The translations under genes and the position numbers were made by a program. Shown in pieces: positions 23,428-32,699 of a stretch of DNA of 64,000 nucleotides. Numbering within the stretch: position 1 is the stretch's first letter; each line of letters begins with the position of its first letter. Source of the DNA: Caldilineaceae bacterium (GTDB lineage Bacteria; Chloroflexota; Anaerolineae; Caldilineales; Caldilineaceae); contig JADLDO010000047.1 in assembly GCA_020846635.1 (NCBI GenBank), positions 310,001-374,000 of the forward strand, written 5' to 3'. The notes below the pieces were generated by a model that saw nothing but the letters and a program-made list of their open reading frames with translations, was not told the origin of the DNA and made no database searches.

Positions 23428-25452
23428 ATGCTGACGCTTGTCGAAAAACTCCTCTTTCTTTTCCTGACAGCCGCTTCTCTGAGCTATACCGTGATTACTT
23501 TTGGAATGGTCGCCCGCGTGATTCGCCGCGGCAAGGGCGAAGTACCGTCGTTGGCGACATTGGGGGGGCGGGCGGTGAAGGCGCTGGCCCTCTGGTTGAG
23601 CGAAGCATCGATCTGGAAGAGCCGCCGCCTTACGAGTGTCTTCCATGCCATGATTGCTTGGGGCTTTACCTTTTACTTCCTGGTTAACTTGGGCGATCTG
23701 GTGCAGGGCTTCTTTCCCATCACCTTTTTGGGTGAAGGGATCTTGGGCGATCTGTACCGGCTCTTGGCGGATCTGTTTACGACGACGGTGTTGGTGGGGA
23801 TGGTCTACTTTTTGCTGCGGCGCTTTGTCTTTAGAAGTCCGGTTTTGGGCTACCACCCCAATGTAAAGCTGGTCGAAGCGGTGGAAAAGGGGGCGATCCG
23901 GCGCGATTCGCTGATCGTGGGGCTCTTTATTCTGGCGCATGTAGGGTTCCGGCTGATCGGTGAGAGCTTTGCTGTGGCGTTGGAAGGCAATGACTTCTTT
24001 CGCCCGGTGAGCACGCTTTTGGCACAAGCGTGGGCCGGGTGGAGCCCTGCCGCGCTGGAAGGGGGGCATCATGTGGGCTGGTGGGTGGCGCTGGGGCTGG
24101 TTCTGCTCTTTATTCCCTACTTCCCCTATTCCAAGCATTTCCATCTGATCATGGCGGGGGTGAATTTCCTGACCAAACCGGAGCGCACGTCGCTGGGCGC
24201 GCTGGCTCCAGAGGATTTTAGCGACGAAGCGGGCGACGAGTTTGGTGTGGCGAAGCTTGAAGATCTGCCCTGGACGCACTTGGTGGATGCCTATGCCTGT
24301 ATCATGTGCAATCGCTGCCAAGATGTCTGCCCTGCCTATGTGACGGGCAAGGAGCTTTCGCCCTCGGCGTTGGAGGTGAATAAGCGCCTTTACTTGAATG
24401 AACATTTGGACGAATTGAGCGCGGGGCAGGCTTCTGCGTTTCGCTTGCTGGACTTTGCGACGACTGAATCGGCGCTGTGGGCATGTACTGCCTGTGGCGC
24501 GTGTGTGGATATTTGCCCGGTAGGCAATGAGCCGATGTTCGACCTGCTCTATATGCGCCGCCATCAAGTGCTGGTGGAGAATGACTTCCCGGCCCAACTC
24601 AAGGGCGCGTTCCGGGGTATGGAGCGCAACGGCAATCCGTGGAATCTGCGCCCTGGCGACCGGCTGAAATGGGCGGAAGGGGTCGATGTGCCTACGATTG
24701 ACGAGAACCCGGAGCCGGAGCTTCTTTGGTGGGTGGGCTGTGCGCCCGCCTATGACCCGCGCGCGCAAGCCACGGCGCGCGCCTTTGCCCAGGTGTTGCA
24801 GGCGGCGGGCTTGAACTATGCAGTGTTGGGGGAATCGGAACGGTGTACGGGAGATTCGGCGCGGCGCGCCGGCAACGAGTATCTGTTTTATGAGATGGCG
24901 CAGGCCAATATCGAGATGCTCAACGAGGTGCAGCCCAAGCGCATTGTTACGACCTGTCCCCACTGTCTCCACACGTTGGGCAAGGAATATCCGCAGTTTG
25001 GCGGCAACTACGAGGTGATCCACCATACGCAATTGCTTTCGGAATTGGTGGCGGCGAAGAAGATCAGCGTGCAGTCCAACGGGGAGAGCGATACGATCAC
25101 CTTCCATGACCCCTGCTATTTGGGGCGGCACAATGGCATTGTGGATGCGCCGCGCGCGGTGCTGGCAGAGGTGACGGGGGCAGAGATGCCCCTGGTGGAG
25201 ATGCCGCGGCATGGTCGCCAATCGTTCTGCTGTGGGGCAGGGGGGGCGCAGATGTGGAAGGAGGAGGAACCTGGCGATCAGGCGGTCAATCAGGCGCGCT
25301 TTCAGGAAGCGGCGGCGACGGGCGCTACGACGCTGGCAGTGGGCTGCCCCTTCTGCATGACGATGCTGACGGATGCGGCGACAAAGGCGGGGAACACGAT
25401 GGTGGTGAAAGATATCGCTGAACTGGTAGCAGAGCGATTGAGCCATGATTGA
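23428..25452 (+). CDS. Membrane Fe-S oxidoreductase, EtfAB:quinone oxidoreductase (EMO/FadF) type
   Basis: Fusion of a NarI-like cytochrome-b-type membrane domain and an HdrD-like Fe-S domain, 674 residues. The first ~260 residues have several membrane helices (LLFLFLTAASLSYTVITFGM; MVYFLLRRFVF; LGLVLLFIPYFPYSKHFHLI). Two [4Fe-4S] motifs follow: CIMCNRCQDVCP (from C291) and CTACGACVDICP (from C353). Two cysteine-rich CCG domains follow, including TTCPHCLHTLG, HDPCYLGRHNG, SFCCGAGG and VGCPFCMTML. Proteins of this build move electrons from EtfAB to menaquinone in beta-oxidation. etfBA is 18 kb upstream, so the link is functional inference. Its stop overlaps the next start. Confidence 0.85.
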   Translation: MLTLVEKLLFLFLTAASLSYTVITFGMVARVIRRGKGEVPSLATLGGRAVKALALWLSEASIWKSRRLTSVFHAMIAWGFTFYFLVNLGDLVQGFFPITFLGEGILGDLYRLLADLFTTTVLVGMVYFLLRRFVFRSPVLGYHPNVKLVEAVEKGAIRRDSLIVGLFILAHVGFRLIGESFAVALEGNDFFRPVSTLLAQAWAGWSPAALEGGHHVGWWVALGLVLLFIPYFPYSKHFHLIMAGVNFLTKPERTSLGALAPEDFSDEAGDEFGVAKLEDLPWTHLVDAYACIMCNRCQDVCPAYVTGKELSPSALEVNKRLYLNEHLDELSAGQASAFRLLDFATTESALWACTACGACVDICPVGNEPMFDLLYMRRHQVLVENDFPAQLKGAFRGMERNGNPWNLRPGDRLKWAEGVDVPTIDENPEPELLWWVGCAPAYDPRAQATARAFAQVLQAAGLNYAVLGESERCTGDSARRAGNEYLFYEMAQANIEMLNEVQPKRIVTTCPHCLHTLGKEYPQFGGNYEVIHHTQLLSELVAAKKISVQSNGESDTITFHDPCYLGRHNGIVDAPRAVLAEVTGAEMPLVEMPRHGRQSFCCGAGGAQMWKEEEPGDQAVNQARFQEAAATGATTLAVGCPFCMTMLTDAATKAGNTMVVKDIAELVAERLSHD

Positions 25453-26053
25453 TAACCGAGCTTTTTATCGTAAGAACGCACAAGCGTTTTTTGACCGCAC
25501 AGCGTATGAAAATGTTGAAAAACTCTACGCTCCCTTTTTGCCCCTATTGCCCGCGGGCGCGCACATTCTCGATGCAGGGTGTGGCTCTGGGCGCGATACC
25601 AAAGCGTTTACTGAGCGGGGCTACACAGTGACAGCCTTTGATGCTACGCCGGAGATGGTTGCGTTGGCAGAGCAGTTCAGTGGGCAGAAAGTGCGCCTGC
25701 TCCGCTTTCAGGAAATGGATTATGTGGAGGAATTTGGCGGGATTTGGGCCTGCGCGTCGCTGCTGCATGTGCCGTTGGCAGAGCTGCCCCAAGTTTTTGC
25801 GCGCTTTATCGCAGCCTTAAAGCCCAGCGGCTACTGGTCTATGTCCTTTAAGTATGGCGAAGGTGAAAAGCGGCGCGGCGAACGACAATTTACTGACTTC
25901 ACAGAAAATTCGCTGCGGTCATTTTTGGAAGGCTTTGAGCAGCTACGGGTAGTTGATGTTTTTGCATCGGGTGACACGCGTCAACTACGCAATGAGCAGG
26001 AACGGTGGGTGAGCGCGGTTGTGCAGAAGATCATTATGGAGCCTTTTGGTTAG
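25445..26053 (+). CDS. Class I SAM-dependent methyltransferase
   Basis: A 202-residue methyltransferase. SAM motif I is ILDAGCGSGRDTKAF, with the acidic residue in TAFDATPEM. ASLLHVPLAELPQVF and AALKPSGYWSMSFKYGEGE are typical of TehB-like/type 11 enzymes. Substrate unknown. The ATG lies 8 nt inside the end of the Fe-S oxidoreductase gene, so it is translationally coupled. Base composition is like that of the neighbours, unlike the gene that follows. Confidence 0.8.
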   Translation: MIDNRAFYRKNAQAFFDRTAYENVEKLYAPFLPLLPAGAHILDAGCGSGRDTKAFTERGYTVTAFDATPEMVALAEQFSGQKVRLLRFQEMDYVEEFGGIWACASLLHVPLAELPQVFARFIAALKPSGYWSMSFKYGEGEKRRGERQFTDFTENSLRSFLEGFEQLRVVDVFASGDTRQLRNEQERWVSAVVQKIIMEPFG

Positions 26054-26109
26054 CTAGGGACGTGAGATGCTTCCACGTTACCACATTGTATGCAGAGGAT
26101 AGATACGTG

Positions 26110-28287
26110 ATGGCTGCGGAACCAGAGATTATCGCTGCAATAATTGCCGCTAGTTCTCAGTGGATATGGGAGACGATTGGAAAGACGGCTACGGAGAATA
26201 TCCAAGATCATATGAAGGCAGGATGGGACCGTGTCAACTGGCCAAGTGCAGAAAATAGTTACAAAAGGAGTCTTGCCGAGCAGCATACTACAGTCCGTAT
26301 TCTGGGTAAATCAGTTCCGGTGTCATTGGAAGATATTTATACCGATGTTCTTATTCTTGGAGATCTCAGTTCTCGTAGAACACATGGGATTGAGTATTTA
26401 CGAAGAAAGACACAGGATCGTTTTGAATTAGGGCAGAATAATCTTCCCCGTGAAAACGGCGTTAGGATGGTACAGGAGTCTCAAAACCTGTTCATATTGG
26501 GGAAACCTGGTGCGGGTAAGACTACCTTCCTAAAGCATATTACGTTGCAAGCTCTTAACGGAAACCTATCGAGAACACCTATCTTTGTTTCAATGAAAGA
26601 ATGGGCGGATAGCGGTGACGTACCATTGATGCCATTTATTATCAAGCAATTTGAGGTTTGTAATTTTCCAAATGCAGAAACATTTATCGATCTCCTGTTG
26701 GAATCAGGTAAAGCTATTGTTCTTTTCGATGGACTTGACGAGGTCAATCAAGAAGGAAATAAGAGAAATAGGTTAATGTCGGAAGTTGACACTTTCCTCA
26801 GGAAGTACAGCAAGTGTCAGATCTTGATAACGTGCCGAATTGCTGCAACAGACAAGCATTTCACCGGATTTCGCGATGTGGAAATTGCTGATTTTTCAAG
26901 AGAGCAAGTACACAAATTCGTTGAGAAGTGGTTCTCTGAAAATCCCATAAAGCGCGCTGCATTTATTGACGAACTTTATCGTGACGATAATCAGTCTCTG
27001 CGGGAACTTTGCTCTGTTCCCCTACTTCTTTCGATGCTCTGCGTTGCCTTTGAAGACTCTATGCAGTTCCCCAAGCGCCGAGCAGAATTGTACCAGGACG
27101 CACTAGATGCACTACTCCGTCGATGGGATGCCTCACGCAACATACTGCGAGACGAAGTCTACAGAAACTTGTCTATCAATCGTAAACTACAGTTGTTTTC
27201 TCGTATTGCAGCACCTGCATTTGAAAGTGGAGAGTATTACTTTCAACAGGACCACTTGGAGAGGAGTATCCAGCAGTACCTTTCTATGCTTCCTGACTCG
27301 CCCGATGCTCAGGATATAGATGGATTTGCAGTACTAAAAGCAATAGAGATGCAACATGCACTGTTTGTGGAAAGGGCCAAACGTGTCTATTCCTTTTCAC
27401 ATCTGACCTTTCAAGAGTATTTCACGGCAAAGTACATCATTGAAAACCAGCAGGACAGGACATTTACTCGGTTAATGCGCGACGCTATATTCCAGCCCCG
27501 ATGGAGGGAAGTAACAATTCTAGTAGCAAGCTTGCTCTATAATGCCGATGATTTTTGTACACGACTCAAGACAGCATCAAATGTACCTGTAGCTACCAAT
27601 ACTCCAGCACATGATCTATTACGTGTCGCAAACGTCAACTCGCTTGCATCAGTCACCAAAGGAATATCTCTGATTGAACTGCGTTTGCTTTATTTGACTA
27701 TGAACCTACTTGTCCTGCAAATTGACGCCCAGAGTCGATTACGAGCGTTAGCTAATGCGGTAGATGGTTCGCTTGTAATAGTCATGGATTGCCTATTTCC
27801 CGTTTATTCGTTCCCATCTGAGCCTGATCCAACTCTATGGGAAACTTGTGTTGATTTCATTAAGACTCGTTACGGTGCAATGCCCGCCTTGGATTTTGCC
27901 TTAACGTTTACTTCATTAGCAGTACGTTCTATTCAACAAAAGCCAGAAAAACTGCGAAAAGCCAAAAGGGATTTTCTAAAGGAGCTACACGCCACACTTA
28001 TCTCTTTAACTCGAGATGCGTCGCAACCAGATATAGCGGAGCAAGTCCGACGATTAACATTACCAAGTGAGTCATCAAGACCAGCAACGTGGAATAAATA
28101 CTGTTCGTCCCTTTTGCAGATCCTTCACAATAAGCGCTCCTTTGTCAATACGGTAGACATGAGCAACAGTCAGCTAGAAGAACTCAAGAGATATTTATAT
28201 ATGCAGGAGCTAATGATTCAATGTCTGAATGTGGCGACAGTCTCAAACCGCTCACAGTTACAAGCTGACTTGTTGCAATATAAATAA
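26110..28287 (+). CDS. NACHT-domain STAND ATPase, candidate anti-phage NLR-like protein
   Basis: About 725 residues. A helical N-terminal region (1-125) precedes a NACHT NTPase: Walker A LGKPGAGKTT (G131-T138), Walker B AIVLFDGLDEV (D207, D210, E211), and sensor-like ILITCRIAA. YSFSHLTFQEYFTAKYII is the winged-helix element characteristic of bacterial NACHT proteins. The ~270 C-terminal residues are helical with no recognised effector or repeats, so they are the likely sensor or effector part. Bacterial NACHT proteins of this size are known phage-defence factors. The gene is clearly more AT-rich than its neighbours, with AGA/TTA-type codons, a sign of transfer. Start 26110 (ATG) is preferred over an open upstream frame. 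It stands alone. Confidence 0.82.
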   Translation: MAAEPEIIAAIIAASSQWIWETIGKTATENIQDHMKAGWDRVNWPSAENSYKRSLAEQHTTVRILGKSVPVSLEDIYTDVLILGDLSSRRTHGIEYLRRKTQDRFELGQNNLPRENGVRMVQESQNLFILGKPGAGKTTFLKHITLQALNGNLSRTPIFVSMKEWADSGDVPLMPFIIKQFEVCNFPNAETFIDLLLESGKAIVLFDGLDEVNQEGNKRNRLMSEVDTFLRKYSKCQILITCRIAATDKHFTGFRDVEIADFSREQVHKFVEKWFSENPIKRAAFIDELYRDDNQSLRELCSVPLLLSMLCVAFEDSMQFPKRRAELYQDALDALLRRWDASRNILRDEVYRNLSINRKLQLFSRIAAPAFESGEYYFQQDHLERSIQQYLSMLPDSPDAQDIDGFAVLKAIEMQHALFVERAKRVYSFSHLTFQEYFTAKYIIENQQDRTFTRLMRDAIFQPRWREVTILVASLLYNADDFCTRLKTASNVPVATNTPAHDLLRVANVNSLASVTKGISLIELRLLYLTMNLLVLQIDAQSRLRALANAVDGSLVIVMDCLFPVYSFPSEPDPTLWETCVDFIKTRYGAMPALDFALTFTSLAVRSIQQKPEKLRKAKRDFLKELHATLISLTRDASQPDIAEQVRRLTLPSESSRPATWNKYCSSLLQILHNKRSFVNTVDMSNSQLEELKRYLYMQELMIQCLNVATVSNRSQLQADLLQYK

Positions 28288-28343
28288 CTAGAAGGTGTGA
28301 TTGTACAATAAGTGGCAAAGTGACTGTCATTTCTTAGAAATTC

Positions 28344-28370
28344 TTCCCGGAGGCTCCGAACTTCCGGGAG
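28344..28370 (+). repeat. Dispersed hairpin repeat, copy 1 (CCCGGA/TCCGGG)
   Basis: TCCCGGA (28345-28351) pairs with TCCGGGA (28363-28369); wobbles extend the stem. It has the same core as hairpins at 37185 and 62418. No T-run follows, so terminator function is unsure here. Confidence 0.6.
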
Positions 28371-28400
28371 AGTAGAGTAGGGTGGATGCGGGCGCGGCAT

Positions 28401-28429
28401 TTTACCCGTATCGTGCTGGCTGGTATACT
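28401..28429 (+). promoter_or_regulatory. Candidate extended -10 promoter giving a leaderless nfu mRNA
   Basis: TTTACC (28401-28406), 17 nt, and TGG-TATACT (28421-28429). The expected transcript start falls on or next to the ATG at 28436, so the message would be leaderless. Confidence 0.5.
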
Positions 28430-28435
28430 AGGTGC

Positions 28436-28765
28436 ATGTCGATTGAGAAGCCAACAACAGAGCCAATTCAAGTTCGTCAGACGCCGAATCCCAACGCGTT
28501 GAAGTTTGTTTTGCCGGGGATTCGCTTTGCGGCATCGCGCAATTACTCGCTGGGTGATTCTGTGAGTGATTCTGACGGCGACACAGCGGATGATGCGCTG
28601 GCGGCGCGACTTCTGACGCTGGAGGGTGTCTACAATGTCTTTCTGGCGCAGGACTTTGTGACGGTGAACAAAGTGCCCCATGTGGATTGGCCGCCGCTCC
28701 AAGCTGCGGTGCAGAGTTGTCTGGCTGACTATCTAATCCAAAGCATAAGCAACAACGCACGCTAG
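28436..28765 (+). CDS. Nfu/NifU N-terminal-domain protein
   Basis: A 109-residue protein matching the scaffold Nfu/NifU N-terminal domain (PF08712 type): QVRQTPNPNALKFVLPG, LEGVYNVFLAQDFVTVNKV and the VDWPPLQAAV segment. It lacks the CxxC NifU-C domain, so it probably assists Fe-S maturation without holding a cluster. ATG 28436 is taken as start; an in-frame codon at 28382 would precede the promoter. The next gene begins 12 nt later. Confidence 0.82.
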   Translation: MSIEKPTTEPIQVRQTPNPNALKFVLPGIRFAASRNYSLGDSVSDSDGDTADDALAARLLTLEGVYNVFLAQDFVTVNKVPHVDWPPLQAAVQSCLADYLIQSISNNAR

Positions 28766-28777
28766 AAGAATCTATAG

Positions 28778-29761
28778 ATGGCGACCAAGATGCCTATCGT
28801 GGTGGCGAGTGAGAACGGGCGCGCAGGGGCAACCGCGGCTATGGAACTCTTGCGCCAGGGAGGAGCGGCGCTGGATGCCGTGGAACTTGCCTGCCGCATC
28901 ACCGAGGATGACCCAGCAGACCACAGCGTGGGCTATGGTGGGCTGCCCAATGTGCTGGGCGAGGTGGAGTTGGACGCCTCAATCATGGATGGGCGGACCC
29001 TGCGCTCTGGCGCTGTTGCTGGACTGCATGGCTATGGCAATCCGATTACGTTGGCGCGCAAGGTCATGGAAGAACTGCCGCACGTTTTGTTGGTGGGCAG
29101 CGGCGCGCAGCGTTTTGCGGCTGAAGTGGGAAAGAGCCCTGCGGATCAGCGCACCGAGGAAGCCTTGCTCCGCTGGCGTGAACGCTTTGTGGATCATGGC
29201 TTGACGCCGGGCAGCAGCGAGCATCTGATCGAAATGGCGCGGCAGTTGACACGCCCGGTTGTCTTACAGGATCGGGGTGCGCCCCTTGCTGCATCCTCTC
29301 TGGAGCCTGCTCCGCGCGATGATACACAGGGTACGGTCAATTTCCTGGCACGCGACCAATTTGGGGATTTGGCTTCGGCGGTGAGCACCAGTGGCATTGC
29401 CTGGAAATATCCTGGCCGCGTGGGTGATAGCCCGATCATTGGTGCGGGCAATTATTGTGACAACCGCTATGGCGCGGTGGCGTGTACGGGCATGGGGGAG
29501 TTGGCGATTCGGGCGAGTACGGCGCGCAGCGTGATTCTTTATCTCAAGGGCGGGATGTCCTTACGGGAAGCGGGATTCGAGGCACTGCGTGATATTGCCT
29601 ATTTGCAGCCTAGCGCCCATCAATATATGAATATCGTGGCGCTGACACCGACGGGCGAACATGCTGGTTTTACGACTGTGGCAGGTCGCTCTTATCTGTA
29701 CATGAGCGCGGAGATGGATGCCCCAGAATTGGCAGCGCGCACCCCACTGGATGCGAAGTAA
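28778..29761 (+). CDS. Glycosylasparaginase / isoaspartyl-peptidase family Ntn-hydrolase
   Basis: A 327-residue asparaginase_2-type precursor that self-cleaves before a Thr nucleophile. DDTQGTVNFLARD puts the nucleophile at T183. GRVGDSPIIGAGNYCDN and ACTGMGELAIR are the substrate-pocket segments. The N-terminus (VVASENGRAGATAAMELL and DPADHSVGYGGLPN) matches N4-(beta-N-acetylglucosaminyl)-L-asparaginases more than plain isoaspartyl peptidases. The enzyme would split GlcNAc-Asn or beta-aspartyl bonds. No signal peptide is seen. Confidence 0.87.
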   Translation: MATKMPIVVASENGRAGATAAMELLRQGGAALDAVELACRITEDDPADHSVGYGGLPNVLGEVELDASIMDGRTLRSGAVAGLHGYGNPITLARKVMEELPHVLLVGSGAQRFAAEVGKSPADQRTEEALLRWRERFVDHGLTPGSSEHLIEMARQLTRPVVLQDRGAPLAASSLEPAPRDDTQGTVNFLARDQFGDLASAVSTSGIAWKYPGRVGDSPIIGAGNYCDNRYGAVACTGMGELAIRASTARSVILYLKGGMSLREAGFEALRDIAYLQPSAHQYMNIVALTPTGEHAGFTTVAGRSYLYMSAEMDAPELAARTPLDAK

Positions 29762-29829
29762 GACCCGACCCACAAGCAGAAGGCCCACAAGCGGAAGATA
29801 GACAGAGGATCACGGAGAAGTAGGCGCGT

Positions 29830-31176
29830 ATGGCTGTTGCTGTGACCATGCCCCAAATGGGCGAGAGTATGGTAGAAGGGACGGTAGAGCGCTGGCTCAA
29901 GGCCCCAGGTGAGCCTGTCGCCAAACTCGAAGCGATCGTTGAGATCAGCACCGACAAGATCGACACGGAAATCCCTGCTCCCGCAGATGGACTGTTGCTC
30001 CAGGTGATGGTGGATGCGGGGCAGACGGTGCGCGCGGGGACTGTTTTGGGTTATATTGGGAGCGCAGGTGAACAAACGCTGCCGGAACAGGCTCCAGCCG
30101 CGGTGACTCCTGTGTCGTCCCCTCATGATCTAGAGGATCGAGCGGCTTCTGTCGCCCCTGATAAGAGACAGCCGCCATCGCTTGAACGCCCGACCGGACG
30201 CGCTTTTGTCAGCCCTGTGGTGGCGCGCATGGCCGCGGAGCACCAACTCGATTTGGAAGTGATTGCGGGCAGTGGGCTGCATGGGCGCGTGACGAAGCGC
30301 GATGTTTTGGATCATCTGGCAGAGCGGGAGGCTGCACCGGCTTCGAGCGCGCCACTTCCGGGTGCGCCATCTCTGGGTGCTGTACCCGTTGTGGAGACAA
30401 AGCCGCGGGTCGAAGTGTCTGCGGATGGCGGCACGACGGACGAAATCTGGCAGCCGCTGACCACTATGCGCCGAGCCATTGCCCAACATATGGTGCAGAG
30501 CAAGCAGACCAGCCCGCATGTCACCACGGTATTTGAGGTCGATATGACGGCAGTGGTGCGCCACCGAGAGCAGCACAAGGAACGCTATGCCGAGCGCGGC
30601 GTGCGGCTCACCTATACACCTTATTTTGTGGCGGCAGCGGCAAGGGCGTTGCGGCTGGTGCCGGAGGTCAACGCCCGTTTTCATGGCACAGGCGAGCAGA
30701 GCGCGCTGGTCTTGCAGACACGGGTGCATATTGGCGTGGCCGTGGCACTAGAGCAGGGATTGATTGTGCCGGTGATCCGCGATGCGGATGAGCGCAATTT
30801 GCAGGGGCTGGCGCGGGCGGTACATGATCTGGCGCAGCAAGCGCGCGTGGGACAACTTGCGCCGGATGCCACCCGCGGCGGCACCTTTACGATTACCAAT
30901 CATGGCGTGACGGGGAGCTTGTTGGGGACGCCGATCATCAACCAGCCCCAGGCGGGCATCTTGGGAATTGGGGCGATTGTGAAGCGGCCTGTGGTGCGTT
31001 CGGGTGGCGCTTCGCTCTTGCCAAGCGCCGATGATGCGATTGTGATCCGCCCAATGTGCTATTTGAGCTTTAGCTTTGACCACCGTATTTTGGATGGCGC
31101 ACGCGCCGATCTATTTATGAGCGCAGTGGTGGAGCAGTTGCAGGGGTGGGCAGTGGACAGCGAAAATATTCGGTAA
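29830..31176 (+). CDS. 2-oxoacid dehydrogenase E2 (dihydrolipoyl acyltransferase)
   Basis: E2 core of a pyruvate, 2-oxoglutarate or branched-chain dehydrogenase. Domain order: one lipoyl domain (lipoyl K43 in EISTDKIDTEIPA), a linker, a peripheral-subunit-binding domain (SPVVARMAAEHQLDLE and GSGLHGRVTKRDVLDHL), and the acyltransferase core with SFSFDHRILDGARAD (H418). 448 residues, normal. E3 follows 94 nt on. No E1 gene is adjacent, so the acyl specificity is open; the core style (LTTMRRAIAQHMVQSK) fits branched-chain or 2-oxoglutarate types equally. Confidence 0.9.
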   Translation: MAVAVTMPQMGESMVEGTVERWLKAPGEPVAKLEAIVEISTDKIDTEIPAPADGLLLQVMVDAGQTVRAGTVLGYIGSAGEQTLPEQAPAAVTPVSSPHDLEDRAASVAPDKRQPPSLERPTGRAFVSPVVARMAAEHQLDLEVIAGSGLHGRVTKRDVLDHLAEREAAPASSAPLPGAPSLGAVPVVETKPRVEVSADGGTTDEIWQPLTTMRRAIAQHMVQSKQTSPHVTTVFEVDMTAVVRHREQHKERYAERGVRLTYTPYFVAAAARALRLVPEVNARFHGTGEQSALVLQTRVHIGVAVALEQGLIVPVIRDADERNLQGLARAVHDLAQQARVGQLAPDATRGGTFTITNHGVTGSLLGTPIINQPQAGILGIGAIVKRPVVRSGGASLLPSADDAIVIRPMCYLSFSFDHRILDGARADLFMSAVVEQLQGWAVDSENIR

Positions 31177-31270
31177 TAGCCGCGAGATTACTGACACGAT
31201 GCGTTGACCTGTGGCAGTATTAAGCACATTTATGATGTGCTAGGCACCAGAAAATACTTAGGAGAGTTAA

Positions 31271-32698
31271 ATGAGTAGCTACGATTATGATGTGGTCGTG
31301 CTGGGCAGTGGGCCGGGTGGTTATGTTGCTGCAATCCGCGCGGCGCAATTGGGTCTTAAGACTGCAATTGTGGAACGGGAGAGCCTGGGGGGTGTCTGCC
31401 TCAACTGGGGTTGTATTCCAACCAAGGCGCTGATCCACAATGCTGAGGTGCTTGAGACGCTCCATAATGCCAAGACTTTTGGCTTTACCTTTGAGAATTT
31501 GACGGTGGATTGGGGTGCGGCAGTGAAGCGCAGCCGCGATATTGTGGGGCGACAGACAAAGGGTGTTGCCTTTTTGATGAAGAAAAATAAGATTGATGTC
31601 ATCGAGGGACATGGCACATTTACCGATCCCCATACCCTGGATGTACAGCCTTCGGAATATACACCTAACGCAAAGGCGCGCACCGTGAGTGCTGCCAACA
31701 TTATCGTGGCGGTGGGCGCGCGAGCGCGCGGGCTGCCGGGGCTGGAACTGGACGGCGACCGCATCATCCAGTATCGCGATGCGTTGGTGTTGGAGGATGT
31801 TCCTAAGAAGATGGTTGTCGTTGGTTCCGGGGCGATTGGCGTGGAGTTTAGCTATGTCTATGGCAGCTATGGCACTGAAATTACCCTGGTCGAGATGTTG
31901 GATCAACTGCTGCCTCTAGAGGACCCGGAGGTAGCAGCGGAAGTCACCAAAGAGTATAAAAAGAGCGGGATCAAGGTGATGACCGGCACGCGCACCGAAA
32001 AGGTCGAGCGCACCGAGAATGGCATCAAGGTCACGGTCAAGAATCTGAAGAATGATGAGACCACAACGCTTGAGGCTGATAAGGTGCTTGTGGCGACGGG
32101 TGTGCAGCCCAACACGGACAAGGCCGGGCTGGACAAGGCGGGCGTGGCGATGGACAAGCGCGGCATGGTTGAAATTGATGCCAATATGCGTACCAACGTC
32201 CCGCACATCTACTCAATTGGCGATTGTACGGGCAAACTCGCGCTGGCGCATATCGCCAGTGCCCAGGGCATTGTGGCGGCAGAGACGATTGCCGGGGTCG
32301 AGACAGTGCCGATTCCCAGCGACCGCTATATCATGCTGCCGCGCTGTACCTTCTGTAATCCTCAAGTGGCAAGCCTGGGATTGACCGAGGCGCAGGCCAA
32401 AGAGAAGGGCTATGAGATCAAGGTGGGTAAGTTCCCCTTCATGCCCAATGGCAAAGCGCAGGCTTTGGATGCAAAGGTCGGGTTTGTTAAGATTATCGCC
32501 GATGCCAAATATGGCGAGATTTTGGGCGCACATTTGGTTGGCCCCACTGTGACCGAACTGCTGCCGGAATTGAGCCTGGCGCAGTTTATGGAGATCACTC
32601 CGGCGGAGATTGCGCGTACGGTTCACAGCCACCCGACGTTGAGCGAGGTGCTGATGGAGGCGGCCCACGCGCTTGAGGGGCACGCGATTCATATGTAA
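31271..32698 (+). CDS. lpdA: Dihydrolipoyl dehydrogenase (E3)
   Basis: FAD disulfide reductase that reoxidises E2-bound dihydrolipoamide with NAD+. FAD motif VVLGSGPGGYVAAIRAAQ; redox disulfide in GGVCLNWGCIPTKAL (C43/C48); NAD motif VVVGSGAIGVEFSYVYGSYG; second FAD motif YSIGDCTGKLALAH; catalytic HSHPTLSEVLMEA. 475 residues. TAGGAGAG ribosome-binding site. Follows E2 in the same direction, so the two form the back half of a 2-oxoacid dehydrogenase operon. Confidence 0.95.
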   Translation: MSSYDYDVVVLGSGPGGYVAAIRAAQLGLKTAIVERESLGGVCLNWGCIPTKALIHNAEVLETLHNAKTFGFTFENLTVDWGAAVKRSRDIVGRQTKGVAFLMKKNKIDVIEGHGTFTDPHTLDVQPSEYTPNAKARTVSAANIIVAVGARARGLPGLELDGDRIIQYRDALVLEDVPKKMVVVGSGAIGVEFSYVYGSYGTEITLVEMLDQLLPLEDPEVAAEVTKEYKKSGIKVMTGTRTEKVERTENGIKVTVKNLKNDETTTLEADKVLVATGVQPNTDKAGLDKAGVAMDKRGMVEIDANMRTNVPHIYSIGDCTGKLALAHIASAQGIVAAETIAGVETVPIPSDRYIMLPRCTFCNPQVASLGLTEAQAKEKGYEIKVGKFPFMPNGKAQALDAKVGFVKIIADAKYGEILGAHLVGPTVTELLPELSLAQFMEITPAEIARTVHSHPTLSEVLMEAAHALEGHAIHM

Positions 32699-32699
32699 A

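Noticed and set aside
23425..25446. A 673-codon open frame antisense to the membrane Fe-S oxidoreductase gene
   Set aside because: It mirrors a strongly supported gene almost exactly, is rich in His/Arg/Gln and has no recognisable domain. Long antisense frames are expected at this base composition; the same holds at 6667-7836, 38685-40253 and 14622-15854.
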